12,368 nucleotides of DNA from contig DGUK01000079.1 of assembly GCA_002394635.1 (NCBI GenBank), forward strand, positions 1-12,368. Reading direction: 5' to 3'. Below the pieces are notes generated by a model. The model did not search any database, was not told the DNA's origin, and saw nothing but the letters and a program-made list of their open reading frames with translations. The number at the start of each line of letters is the position of its first letter. Within the stretch, counting starts at the first letter, position 1. This document shows, piece after piece, positions 1 to 6,326 of this stretch. The stretch is from Faecalitalea sp. UBA4312. GTDB taxonomy: Bacteria > Bacillota_I > Bacilli_A > Erysipelotrichales > Erysipelotrichaceae. The translations under genes were made by a program, and so were the position numbers.

Positions 1-1463
1 TGCCAAAGGATCGGAGCCACATCACTTGGTGTACCTAATAAACGGTTATGACGGATCATCAGAGCTCTGTAGCAGAGATCCAATCTTTCATCCATGATCT
101 TCCAGAAGGCATCCATGTCTCCCTGCGAACTGCAAGCAACGTCTACCAGGTTGATTGTAACAACTCCCTGGTTGAAACGTCCATAGTATTTATGTTTTCC
201 CGGCTCATCGTTTTTAGCACCGGAGACTTTATAGAAATGACCTTCTGTATCCGGAGTCAGGAAAGAGCGGCATCCCATGCAAGGATATACATCTCCATTT
301 TTTAATTCCATCTGGATCTTCTCGGAAATGTAGTCCGGAACCATACGTTTAGCAGTACACTTGGCAGCCAGTTCGGTTAAATAGTAATACTCACTGTCTT
401 TATGAATATTGTTTTCTTCCAGAACATAGATCAGTTTCGGGAAAGCAGGGGTGATGAAAACACCTTTTTCATTCTTAACACCCTGGATTCTCTGCTTCAG
501 CATTTCTTCAATGATCAGAGCAAGGTCATCTCTTGTCTGTCCTTCCGGCACTTCATTTAAATACATGAATACAGTGACAAACGGAGCTTGTCCGTTGGTC
601 GTCATCAGTGTAATCACTTGGTATTGAATGGTTTGTACACCTTTTTCGATTTCCCGGCGTACACGCATTTCAGCAATATCATTGATCTTGGATTCTGAAA
701 CCTCTATACCAGCAGATTTAAATTCTTCAGCTACTTCTTTTCGTGCTTTTTCACGGCTTACCTGTACAAATGGAGCCAAATGTGACAATGTGATGCTTTG
801 TCCGCCGTACTGGCTGCTGGCAACCTGGGCAATAATCTGTGTGGCGATATTGCAGGCAGTAGTAAAGCTGTGTGGTTTATCGATCCCGGTTTCAGAAATG
901 ACGGTACCGTTTTGAAGCATATCTTCCAGATTGACCAGGCAGCAGTTGTGCATATGCTGGGCAAAGTAATCAGAGTCATGGAAATGGATCAATCCGTTCT
1001 CATGCGCTTCACTGATATCCGGTGGTAACAGGAATCTTTTGGTGATATCCTTGGAAACTTCGCCGGCCATATAGTCACGCTGTACACTGTTGACTAACGG
1101 GTTCTTGTTGGAATTTTCCTGTTTTACTTCTTCGTTCTGTCTTTCCAGCAGGCTTAAGATCTGCTGGTCGGTGGAGTTGGCTTTACGCACCAGGGCTCTT
1201 TCATACCGATACGTAATGTAGTTGTGTGCAACCGGGAAGAATTTTTTTCGCATAATTTCTGTTTCCACCATATCTTGAATTTCTTCCACACTGGCGCTTC
1301 TTTTTAATTTACTGATTTTTTTTGTGACAAGCTCAGCCACTTTTAAGATATCGTCTTCTTCCATCGGGGAATGTAAAGTCGCTTTGTTGGCTTTACGGAT
1401 GGCATTTTCGATTTTTTCGATATCGAAAGTGACTTCTTCACCACTTCTTTTTATAACGTTCAT
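1..1463 (-). CDS. nrdD: Anaerobic (class III) ribonucleoside-triphosphate reductase, N-terminal part
   Basis: Reduces ribonucleoside triphosphates to deoxyribonucleotides in the absence of oxygen, using a glycyl radical installed by NrdG. The frame is open from the ATG at 1463 to the window edge (487 codons plus two bases), so the C-terminal glycyl-radical domain is outside. Residues 1 to about 95 form an ATP-cone: MNVIKRSGEEVTFD at the start, then a basic segment with FFPVAHNYITYRYERA. The catalytic domain follows, with an HFHDSDY motif and the cysteine pair C174-C175, matching the position of a known active-site cysteine in E. coli NrdD. YPCMGCRSFLTP (C395, C398) and FNQGVVTINLVDVA are typical of the family; one of these cysteines is presumably the thiyl-radical site. 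The start is supported by AAGGAG 6 nt upstream. Its promoter lies at 1528-1555, with a perfect inverted repeat in the leader. Identification is firm. Confidence 0.96.
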   Translation of the reverse strand, partial: MNVIKRSGEEVTFDIEKIENAIRKANKATLHSPMEEDDILKVAELVTKKISKLKRSASVEEIQDMVETEIMRKKFFPVAHNYITYRYERALVRKANSTDQQILSLLERQNEEVKQENSNKNPLVNSVQRDYMAGEVSKDITKRFLLPPDISEAHENGLIHFHDSDYFAQHMHNCCLVNLEDMLQNGTVISETGIDKPHSFTTACNIATQIIAQVASSQYGGQSITLSHLAPFVQVSREKARKEVAEEFKSAGIEVSESKINDIAEMRVRREIEKGVQTIQYQVITLMTTNGQAPFVTVFMYLNEVPEGQTRDDLALIIEEMLKQRIQGVKNEKGVFITPAFPKLIYVLEENNIHKDSEYYYLTELAAKCTAKRMVPDYISEKIQMELKNGDVYPCMGCRSFLTPDTEGHFYKVSGAKNDEPGKHKYYGRFNQGVVTINLVDVACSSQGDMDAFWKIMDERLDLCYRALMIRHNRLLGTPSDVAPILW

Positions 1464-1487
1464 CGCGTTCTCCTTCTTCTATTTCAA

Positions 1488-1511
1488 AAATAGTTGAACT
1501 TTCAACTATTT
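1488..1511. promoter_or_regulatory. Perfect 11-bp inverted repeat in the nrdD leader (candidate operator)
   Basis: AAATAGTTGAA at 1488-1498 is followed, after the two bases CT, by its exact complement at 1501-1511. It lies between the nrdD -10 element and the start codon, roughly +10 to +33 of the predicted transcript. The near-zero spacer and symmetric AGTTGA/TCAACT core look like a site for a dimeric repressor; MarR-family operators often have this kind of core. It does not match the NrdR box consensus. In RNA it could also fold as a 10-bp hairpin with a 4-nt loop. The regulator is not known. Confidence 0.55.
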
Positions 1512-1527
1512 GACAAGACTATTGAAA

Positions 1528-1555
1528 AGTATACAGTCAAAAAAAATAAAATCAA
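1528..1555 (-). promoter_or_regulatory. Predicted nrdD promoter
   Basis: Reading leftward, -35 TTGATT (complement of 1550-1555), a 16-bp spacer and -10 TATACT (complement of 1528-1533). Transcription would start near 1521, giving a leader of about 58 nt that contains the inverted repeat at 1488-1511. The -35 lies inside the hairpin of the upstream gene's terminator. Confidence 0.55.
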
Positions 1556-1579
1556 GGCTTGATTTTTATCCTTGATTTT
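1539..1579 (-). terminator. Intrinsic terminator of the XRE-S24 regulator gene
   Basis: On the minus strand AAAATCAAGG pairs with CCTTGATTTT (plus-strand arms 1570-1579 and 1548-1557) and is followed by ATTTTTTTT. An alternative tighter hairpin uses the inner copy of the repeat: AAAATCAA, loop GCC, TTGATTTT. It begins about 46 bp after the stop codon of the regulator gene and separates that gene from nrdD. Confidence 0.65.
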
Positions 1580-1625
1580 GTATGTACGATATATAAAGGG
1601 ATAGGCATCAAAAAAAGTATAATCT

Positions 1626-2228
1626 TTAAGAATTGATTTCGGTACGAGCATAAAGAACTTTACCGATCACCTCAACCGGCAGTTGTTCAACTTCCTTATA
1701 TGTATATACTCTTGTTTCCACATCCGGATTGGCGGCTTCGAGCAACATATACTTTTCTTTTTTGATAACACGCTTCACCGATACTTCTTCATGTTCGATC
1801 AGAACAACAGCGATGGTTCCACTTGGAACATCGTTACATGCCTGGACATAGAGAAGATCGCCATTGTTGATCTTAGCATGGATCATGGAATCGCCGTCTA
1901 CGCGGAGGAAATAATCTCCTTTGTGATAATCATCCTCGCTGACGGAAATATACCCTTCAAGGTTTTCCTCGGCTAATAGTCCGTAACCGGCCTTGACCAC
2001 ACCCAGAAGAGGTTTTTCAAACGCAAATTCGCTGATCCGGGTCAACTGCTCCAGGTCGAGGTTCAACAGATGGGATAGCTTTTCCATGGTGTCCGAGGAA
2101 ATACGCTTGGTCTGACCGCTGCACCAACGGGATACAGTTGATTTTGTGACGCCAAGCCGATTGGCAATCACATCATTGGTAACATGGTTTTGACGTTTGT
2201 ACTCTTGCAGGATTTCTTTTATATTCAT
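1626..2228 (-). CDS. LexA/HdiR-like regulator: XRE helix-turn-helix plus S24 self-cleaving peptidase domain
   Basis: A DNA-binding repressor expected to inactivate itself by autoproteolysis. Residues 5-62 form an XRE/Cro-type HTH (ANRLGVTKSTVSRWCSG, 22-38). The C-terminal half is a peptidase S24 domain. The predicted cleavage bond is A80-G81 in VKAGYG, the nucleophile is S114 in DGDSM and the general base is K152 in VSVKRV. The spacings (34 and 38 residues) are close to E. coli LexA (A84-G85, S119, K156). Classical LexA has a winged-helix N-terminus, so this is the XRE-S24 architecture seen in Lactococcus HdiR and phage CI repressors, not LexA itself. No Shine-Dalgarno sequence precedes the ATG; a good promoter sits so close that the mRNA may be leaderless. 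A palindrome overlaps the -10 and start codon, suggesting autorepression. Targets are unknown. With no phage genes nearby, a chromosomal stress or SOS role is more likely than a prophage repressor. Confidence 0.9.
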   Translation of the reverse strand: MNIKEILQEYKRQNHVTNDVIANRLGVTKSTVSRWCSGQTKRISSDTMEKLSHLLNLDLEQLTRISEFAFEKPLLGVVKAGYGLLAEENLEGYISVSEDDYHKGDYFLRVDGDSMIHAKINNGDLLYVQACNDVPSGTIAVVLIEHEEVSVKRVIKKEKYMLLEAANPDVETRVYTYKEVEQLPVEVIGKVLYARTEINS

Positions 2229-2239
2229 ACTTTTAGTAT
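2227..2239. promoter_or_regulatory. Candidate autoregulatory operator of the XRE-S24 gene
   Basis: ATACT-TTT-AGTAT, a 13-bp palindrome with perfect 5-bp arms (2227-2231 and 2235-2239). It covers most of the -10 hexamer, the predicted transcription start and the first two bases of the start codon. A dimeric repressor bound here would block its own promoter. Short arms in AT-rich DNA can arise by chance, so the claim rests mainly on position. Confidence 0.4.
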
Positions 2240-2263
2240 AAAGATATTATATTGTTTTTGCAA
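2235..2263 (-). promoter_or_regulatory. Predicted promoter of the XRE-S24 regulator
   Basis: Reading leftward, -35 TTGCAA (2258-2263), a 17-bp spacer and -10 TATACT (complement of 2235-2240). Only six bases, AAAAGT, lie between the -10 and the ATG, so the start of transcription should fall at or within a base or two of the start codon. Confidence 0.6.
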
Positions 2264-2399
2264 CGGAATGTTGAAAGGGAATAAAAGTTGCGCATAAATT
2301 GCATATCACACAATTTACCATATTTAATTAGAAAGTCACATGTTTTCACATGAATTTGATAAAAATTGAACACATTGATTGTGTACATTATAGACGAGC

Positions 2400-2493
2400 T
2401 AGAAAAGAGCTCAATGTATCTTTCATATATTTCTCTCTCCCTACTAATAATTATATGAAAAACAAATAACGGTGTCGAAAGGCGCCGTTTTTT
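2400..2493 (+). ncRNA. Candidate small RNA of about 95 nt upstream of ispD
   Basis: A possible promoter, TTGAAC (2366-2371), 17-bp spacer, TATAGA (2389-2394), would start a transcript near 2400. It would end at the intrinsic terminator at 2468-2493. No reading frame with a ribosome binding site lies between them. The ispD promoter lies downstream of the terminator, so this is not simply the ispD leader. The terminator is convincing; the promoter's -10 is weak, so existence and exact 5' end are uncertain. It resembles no RNA family I can name: no T-box sequence or known riboswitch core is visible. Confidence 0.3.
2468..2493 (+). terminator. Intrinsic terminator with GAAA tetraloop, upstream of ispD
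   Basis: AACGGTGTC (2468-2476) pairs with GGCGCCGTT (2481-2489) across a GAAA loop, and the T-run is 2488-2493. Two of the nine pairs are G-U in the plus-sense RNA and would be A-C mismatches in the minus sense. That argues for a genuine plus-strand transcript ending here, although no protein gene lies upstream on that strand. Confidence 0.7.
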
Positions 2494-2505
2494 GGTAAAA
2501 AGGAT

Positions 2506-2533
2506 TTGATTCATTTCACAAAGTGAATACAAT
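2506..2533 (+). promoter_or_regulatory. Predicted ispD promoter
   Basis: -35 TTGATT (2506-2511), 16-bp spacer, -10 TACAAT (2528-2533), giving a leader of about 20 nt. The spacer contains the short palindrome TTCAC-AAA-GTGAA (2515-2527), which could be a repressor site but may be chance. Confidence 0.55.
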
Positions 2534-2560
2534 AGAAACATACCGAGAAAGGAACATAGT

Positions 2561-3208
2561 ATGAAATATAGTTTATGTTTACTGGCGGCAGGTAAAGGAA
2601 CCAGAATGCAGCTGCCTTATAATAAAGTATTTTATGAAGTTCGAGATGGAGATACTGTGCTGGATGCCAGTTTAAATTTGTTTTTACAAGATCCGGATTG
2701 TCAGCAGATTCTTTTGATGTATGCCAGGGATGACAAAGAATATATGCAGGAACGCTACGGGCAAAGAAAAGAAATCGAACTCTATGAGGGAGGAAAAACC
2801 CGTCAAGAGAGTGCCTATATTGCGTTAAAGCATGTGGTCTGTCCTTATGTGTTTATTCACGATGCAGCCAGACCTTATCTGGAAAGGGAGAATATTGAAC
2901 TGTTGAAGCAAACATTGGAAACAGAGGATGCTTGTTTGTTGATGGTGCCAAGTGTGGATACCGTCAAGATCGTTCGAGATGGTTATGTGCATAAAACACT
3001 CTTACGAACGGAATTGTACAATGCCCAGACACCGCAATGTTTTAAAACAGATCTGATTTTATCTTGTTATGAAAGATCTATGCAGGAGAAAAGACAGGCG
3101 ACGGATGATGCCCAGCTGGTGGAATGGTATTCAGATGTACCGGTGAAAGTGGTATCGGGAAATCTGGATAATCGCAAGATTACATTGCCGAAAGATCTGG
3201 GATTATAA
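2561..3208 (+). CDS. ispD: 2-C-methyl-D-erythritol 4-phosphate cytidylyltransferase
   Basis: Third step of the MEP (non-mevalonate) isoprenoid pathway: couples CTP and methylerythritol 4-phosphate to give CDP-methylerythritol in the cytoplasm. The 215-aa product carries the full signature in order: LLAAGKGTRM (7-16, CTP-binding loop with R15), K22 in PYNKVF, EGGKTRQESAYIAL, the HDAARPY motif, the YNAQTPQCF motif, TDDAQLVE and the C-terminal NRKITLPKDL. It is slightly shorter than the usual length of about 230. The ATG is preceded by AAAGGAA. It stands alone here: its frequent partner ispF is not adjacent, and its own promoter and terminator suggest a single-gene unit. No key residue is missing, so the function is secure by family. 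Confidence 0.95.
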   Translation: MKYSLCLLAAGKGTRMQLPYNKVFYEVRDGDTVLDASLNLFLQDPDCQQILLMYARDDKEYMQERYGQRKEIELYEGGKTRQESAYIALKHVVCPYVFIHDAARPYLERENIELLKQTLETEDACLLMVPSVDTVKIVRDGYVHKTLLRTELYNAQTPQCFKTDLILSCYERSMQEKRQATDDAQLVEWYSDVPVKVVSGNLDNRKITLPKDLGL

Positions 3209-3219
3209 GCGAACAGAAT

Positions 3220-3242
3220 GAGACGTATGTCTCTTTTTTTTT
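3220..3242 (+). terminator. Intrinsic terminator after ispD
   Basis: GAGAC (3220-3224), loop GTAT, GTCTC (3229-3233), then nine T residues to 3242. It starts 12 bp after the ispD stop codon. The stem is short but the T-run is strong. It ends only 26 bp before the next ATG. Confidence 0.75.
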
Positions 3243-3256
3243 GATAATGTTTGAGA

Positions 3257-3262
3257 TAAAAT
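3257..3262 (+). promoter_or_regulatory. Possible -10 element of the P-type ATPase gene
   Basis: TAAAAT ends exactly six bases before the ATG at 3269. The corresponding -35 position (3234-3239) is only the T-run of the preceding terminator, so this promoter is weak or depends on other contacts. If used, the transcript would begin at the start codon. The alternative is read-through from ispD. Confidence 0.3.
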
Positions 3263-3268
3263 AAGACC

Positions 3269-5599
3269 ATGAGTTTACGAATCATTAAACATACAAATAT
3301 AAAAACAGGATTAAACGAAGAAGAGGTTATCCGCAGTAAACCAAATGTTTATATGGATGATACCAGCCGATCCTATGCACAGATCATTCATGATAATGCC
3401 ATTACGCTTTTTAATATCATCAATGTTATTTTAGCTGTGATGGTCTTTGTTACAGGCTCGTATCGAAATATGATGTTTATTTTTCTGGTATTTATCAATA
3501 CAGGAATCGGTATTTTTCAGGAGATCCGTTCTAAAAAGACACTAGATAAGCTGGCGTTACTGAATCAGCGGAAGGCACGTGTCCTGCGAGAAGGCAGGCT
3601 GCTGGAGATTCCGGTGAAAAGAATAGTCAAAGGGGATATTCTGGTTGTTCAAGCCGGCGATCAGCTTAGCGTGGATGCAATTGTGGTAGAAGGCAGTGTA
3701 GAGTGCAACGAATCCATATTGACCGGTGAAAGTGACAATGTGGAAAAGTATGAAGATGATATTCTGATGAGCGGCAGCTTTGTGGTATCTGGAAAAGCGA
3801 AGGCCCAGGTTGTCAGCGTAGGGAATGAAACGTACTCTCATTCCATTCTGCAGAACGCAAAAAGAGAGAAACAGTTTCCTTCGGAATTACGTGACAGTAT
3901 TCAGGCTATTATCAAATTCAGTACGGTGGTATTGATTCCGTCCGGACTGGCATTGTTGTTAAAACAATTAATAGGAAACGTTGCCTGGCGTTCGGCTATA
4001 TTATCCACGGTGGCGGCAGTTATCGGGATGATTCCGGAAGGCCTGGTGCTATTGACCAGTACGGCCCTGGCATTAGGAGCGATGAAACTGGCGCGAAGAA
4101 AAGTTCTGGTCCAGGAATTGTATTGTATTGAGACGTTAGCTCGTGTCGATACATTATGCCTGGATAAGACCGGTACGATTACACAAGGAAAGATGAAGGT
4201 CGTTCAGCTGGATGGTCTGGGCATCACGGATGAAGATGTCATGAAAGATGTATTAAAGCGCTTTTACGGAGCTTTGGAAGATGATAACGCAACGGCACAG
4301 GCTATTCGTGAATACGTGGGAAATGAATATACAGAAGCTGAACGTGTCATTCCTTTTTCCAGTGCAAGAAAAGCCAGTGGGGTTATATTTTCCTCAGGCG
4401 AGGCGTATGTAGCCGGTGCTTATAACTTTGTGATGAGCACATTGAATCCGGCAATCCAGGAACGGATCGAAGAATATGCTGATCGGGGTATGCGAGTCAT
4501 CGCTTTGGCCAAAGCGAACTATTTAGAAGAAGAGCTAAAAGGAAATCATAAGCTGATGGGCCTGATTTGTATTCAGGATGTATTGCGACCGAATATCAAG
4601 CGAACAATGAATTATTTCTATCGACAAGGCGTGGATATCAAAGTGATCAGCGGGGATGATCCCAGAACGGTAGCTGCCATAGGTGACCAAGCCGGTATTA
4701 AAGGAAAAGCCGTGGACATGACAACGGTAAAGGATATTGACCAGGCTGTCCGCACGTATTCTATATTTGGACGTGTAACACCGGAACAGAAAAAGGAGAT
4801 GGTTTTGTCCTTGAAGAACCAGAATCGTACAGTAGCGATGACCGGAGACGGAGTCAACGACGTCATGGCTTTAAAAGAAGCGGATTGTTCCATTGCGTTA
4901 GGATCTGGTTCGGAAGCGACCAAAGGAGTTGCCAGCCTGGTTTTACTGGAAGATCAATTCTCAACAATGCCGAGAATCTTAAAGGAAGGGCGTATTGTCA
5001 TCAACAATATCCAAAGAAGTGCTTCCTTGTTCCTGGTGAAGACGATTTTCTCCCTGGGATTAACTTTAATATCGATTTTCTGGCTATCCAGTTACCCGTT
5101 TAAACCTATTCAGCTTTCGATGGTGTCCTTGTTGGGAACCGGTATACCGGGCTTTATATTGACGCTGGAGCCGAACGAGGAAAGAGTCTACGGCAACTTT
5201 TTGAAAAAAGTGTTTGGTCGTGCTTTGCCGGGCGCTTTATGTGTCATTTTATCCGTTGTCGTGTGCAGCCTTTTTAAAGAACCGATGCACATGACAGCTG
5301 ACCAATATTCAACAATCTGTACTATTGTAGCATCCTGGAACTCCATATGTGTGTTGTATACGGTCTGTGTTCCAATGACAAATATACGGAAGGTATTGTT
5401 GGCATGCATGACCATCGGATTTATCGGCGGTGTTGTCTTGTTCCATGGCTTGTTATATCTGGTGCCATTAAAACCGGGGCATATCGTTTATTTATTATGT
5501 AATATGGCTTTGATACCGGATATTCTTCACATTGTCAGAAAAATGGTAGACCGTACTTTATTACGAGAACAGAAAAAAAGAAGAAGAAAAAAGAAATAG
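3269..5599 (+). CDS. Cation-transporting P-type ATPase, CtpE-like
   Basis: An integral membrane pump that uses ATP to move a cation. All P-type hallmarks are present: actuator-domain TGES (152-155), IPEGL in membrane helix 4 (255-259), phosphorylation site DKTGT with D299, and hinge motif TGDGVND (525-531). Two N-terminal helices (about 40-85), a pair around 210-275 and six C-terminal helices match the P2-like layout; there is no heavy-metal-binding domain. The IPEGLVLLTS segment and the run from VQEL to DKTGT closely resemble mycobacterial CtpE, reported to transport calcium, so Ca2+ is the best guess but is not shown. The C-terminus ends in a very basic tail (KKRRRKKK). The N-terminus looks complete, yet no Shine-Dalgarno sequence precedes the ATG and no alternative start is visible. 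A strong terminator follows, so it is probably a single-gene unit. Confidence 0.9.
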   Translation: MSLRIIKHTNIKTGLNEEEVIRSKPNVYMDDTSRSYAQIIHDNAITLFNIINVILAVMVFVTGSYRNMMFIFLVFINTGIGIFQEIRSKKTLDKLALLNQRKARVLREGRLLEIPVKRIVKGDILVVQAGDQLSVDAIVVEGSVECNESILTGESDNVEKYEDDILMSGSFVVSGKAKAQVVSVGNETYSHSILQNAKREKQFPSELRDSIQAIIKFSTVVLIPSGLALLLKQLIGNVAWRSAILSTVAAVIGMIPEGLVLLTSTALALGAMKLARRKVLVQELYCIETLARVDTLCLDKTGTITQGKMKVVQLDGLGITDEDVMKDVLKRFYGALEDDNATAQAIREYVGNEYTEAERVIPFSSARKASGVIFSSGEAYVAGAYNFVMSTLNPAIQERIEEYADRGMRVIALAKANYLEEELKGNHKLMGLICIQDVLRPNIKRTMNYFYRQGVDIKVISGDDPRTVAAIGDQAGIKGKAVDMTTVKDIDQAVRTYSIFGRVTPEQKKEMVLSLKNQNRTVAMTGDGVNDVMALKEADCSIALGSGSEATKGVASLVLLEDQFSTMPRILKEGRIVINNIQRSASLFLVKTIFSLGLTLISIFWLSSYPFKPIQLSMVSLLGTGIPGFILTLEPNEERVYGNFLKKVFGRALPGALCVILSVVVCSLFKEPMHMTADQYSTICTIVASWNSICVLYTVCVPMTNIRKVLLACMTIGFIGGVVLFHGLLYLVPLKPGHIVYLLCNMALIPDILHIVRKMVDRTLLREQKKRRRKKK

Positions 5600-5605
5600 G
5601 AAAGA

Positions 5606-5640
5606 ACTACCGGTCTGTTGCACAGACCGGTGGTTTTTTT
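5606..5640 (+). terminator. Intrinsic terminator after the P-type ATPase
   Basis: A 13-bp stem: 5606-5618 (core ACCGGTCTGT) with 5622-5634 (core ACAGACCGGT), one U-G pair, loop TGC, then a T-run to 5640. It begins 7 bp after the stop codon. It is very stable. Confidence 0.92.
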
Positions 5641-5909
5641 GATGGTTTTCGGTTGGATCCAGTATACTCTTTGACCCGAGGTATTTCGTACAAGGAGGAA
5701 TACTTATTTAATATAATATGGGTGCATTTTAATTTGTTTTGGGTATCTAAAATCCTGAAATTGTCATATTAATACTGTAGAAAGCAAATTTTGCATCATA
5801 TGAAATCATTCTTTATATCACAAGTATCATACGCAAATAAGAAGGAAAAGAGATTCACATTGAAAATAAGCTACCGATAGAGGTAACTATTTGAAAGGAA
5901 AGAAGTCAT
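5641..5909. other. Intergenic stretch with an orphan ribosome-binding-like motif
   Basis: Lies between the ATPase terminator and the 122-aa gene. A strong Shine-Dalgarno-like AAGGAGGAA (5692-5700) is followed by no usable start codon, and a TATAAT-like box occurs near 5710-5720; the only nearby ATG frame closes after four codons. This could be a decayed gene start or chance. The right part holds a plausible promoter for the downstream gene (5791-5819) and an inverted repeat GCAAA-T-TTTGC overlapping its -35. Otherwise I see nothing clear. Confidence 0.5.
5791..5819 (+). promoter_or_regulatory. Predicted promoter of the 122-aa gene
   Basis: -35 TTGCAT (5791-5796), 17-bp spacer, -10 TATATC (5814-5819), which would give a leader of about 84 nt. 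The repeat GCAAA-T-TTTGC (5784-5794) overlaps the -35 and could be an operator. Confidence 0.4.
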
Positions 5910-6278
5910 ATGAAAAACAATCAAAAAGATCCATGTATTGTGTTTGATGATGATCAACGACAGCTTACAGTTTTGATAGGAACCAAAGGATCCATCCCCT
6001 ACGATGAAATCAAAAAGGTCTCTGTATTGAATGAAGATGCAAACTTTAAAGGAAAAACCGATCCCTTTTCTCATCAAGTATTAGGAGGGGTTTCCTTCTT
6101 TACTTTTTTTGGAGGCCCGGATGTATATGTAGGATTAAAAATCGTATTAAAGGATGATACTGTCCGTGCTGTCTATATTTCAGAGCAAAAGACAGGATTT
6201 GATTCAGATGCGTACAAAGAAGAAAGAAAAATAGCAGAAAATCTGAAAAAAAGAATCGACAAAAGAATAATCACATGA
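5910..6278 (+). CDS. Conserved-looking protein of unknown function, 122 aa
   Basis: I do not recognise a named family. The product is soluble, with no signal peptide. It has an N-terminal beta-rich part (CIVFDDDQRQLTVLIGTKGSIPYDEIKKVSVL), a glycine/aromatic centre (HQVLGGVSFFTFFGG) and a strand-like VGLKIVLKDDTVRAVYIS, followed by a charged helix (about 95-120) ending the protein. The succession of strands followed by one C-terminal helix recalls small PH-like (bPH) domains, but this is only a shape argument. Coding status is supported by AAAGGA 10 nt before the ATG, a promoter upstream and a strong terminator right after the stop. It is convergent with the cyclophilin gene, so its neighbours say nothing about its role. 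No function is assigned. Confidence 0.75.
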   Translation: MKNNQKDPCIVFDDDQRQLTVLIGTKGSIPYDEIKKVSVLNEDANFKGKTDPFSHQVLGGVSFFTFFGGPDVYVGLKIVLKDDTVRAVYISEQKTGFDSDAYKEERKIAENLKKRIDKRIIT

Positions 6279-6286
6279 AAAAAAGA

Positions 6287-6326
6287 ACCTTCTTTACCGG
6301 AAAACGGTAAGGAAGGTATCTTTTTT
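6287..6326. terminator. Bidirectional terminator between the 122-aa gene and the cyclophilin gene
   Basis: A 13-bp stem: 6287-6299 (ACCTTCTTTACCG) with 6305-6317, loop GAAAA, and one U-G pair in the plus sense. T-rich ATCTTTTTT follows on the right (6318-6326) and an A-run precedes it on the left (about 6278-6284), giving T-tracts for both strands. It lies between two convergent genes, so it can serve both. Confidence 0.88.

Larger units (their letters stand above)
2229..2560. other. 332-bp AT-rich divergent intergenic region
   Basis: Lies between the XRE-S24 regulator (minus) and ispD (plus). No open frame here has a ribosome binding site or recognisable protein; the long minus-strand frame across 2233-2541 has no coding character. 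It holds the regulator's promoter and palindrome at the left, an inverted repeat CATGT-TTTC-ACATG at 2339-2352, a promoter-terminator pair that may define a small RNA (about 2400-2493), and the ispD promoter at 2506-2533. Confidence 0.7.

Noticed and set aside
628..1028. Several overlapping frames on both strands within 48-1028
   Set aside because: They lie inside the nrdD coding sequence in other frames, have no ribosome binding sites and no recognisable products.
1464..1625. NrdR boxes upstream of nrdD
   Set aside because: No pair of 16-bp sites resembling the ACACNATATATNGTGT-type consensus is present; the inverted repeat there has a different sequence.
1683..1976. 97-codon plus-strand frame opposite the XRE-S24 gene
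   Set aside because: Antisense shadow of the S24 domain; hydrophobic low-information translation and no start signals.
2233..2541. 102-codon minus-strand frame in the divergent gap
   Set aside because: It spans the regulator's own promoter and the ispD promoter, has no ribosome binding site and no coding character.
2400..2560. T-box or riboswitch upstream of ispD
   Set aside because: No T-box core sequence, specifier arrangement or known riboswitch core is seen, and the ispD promoter lies after the terminator.
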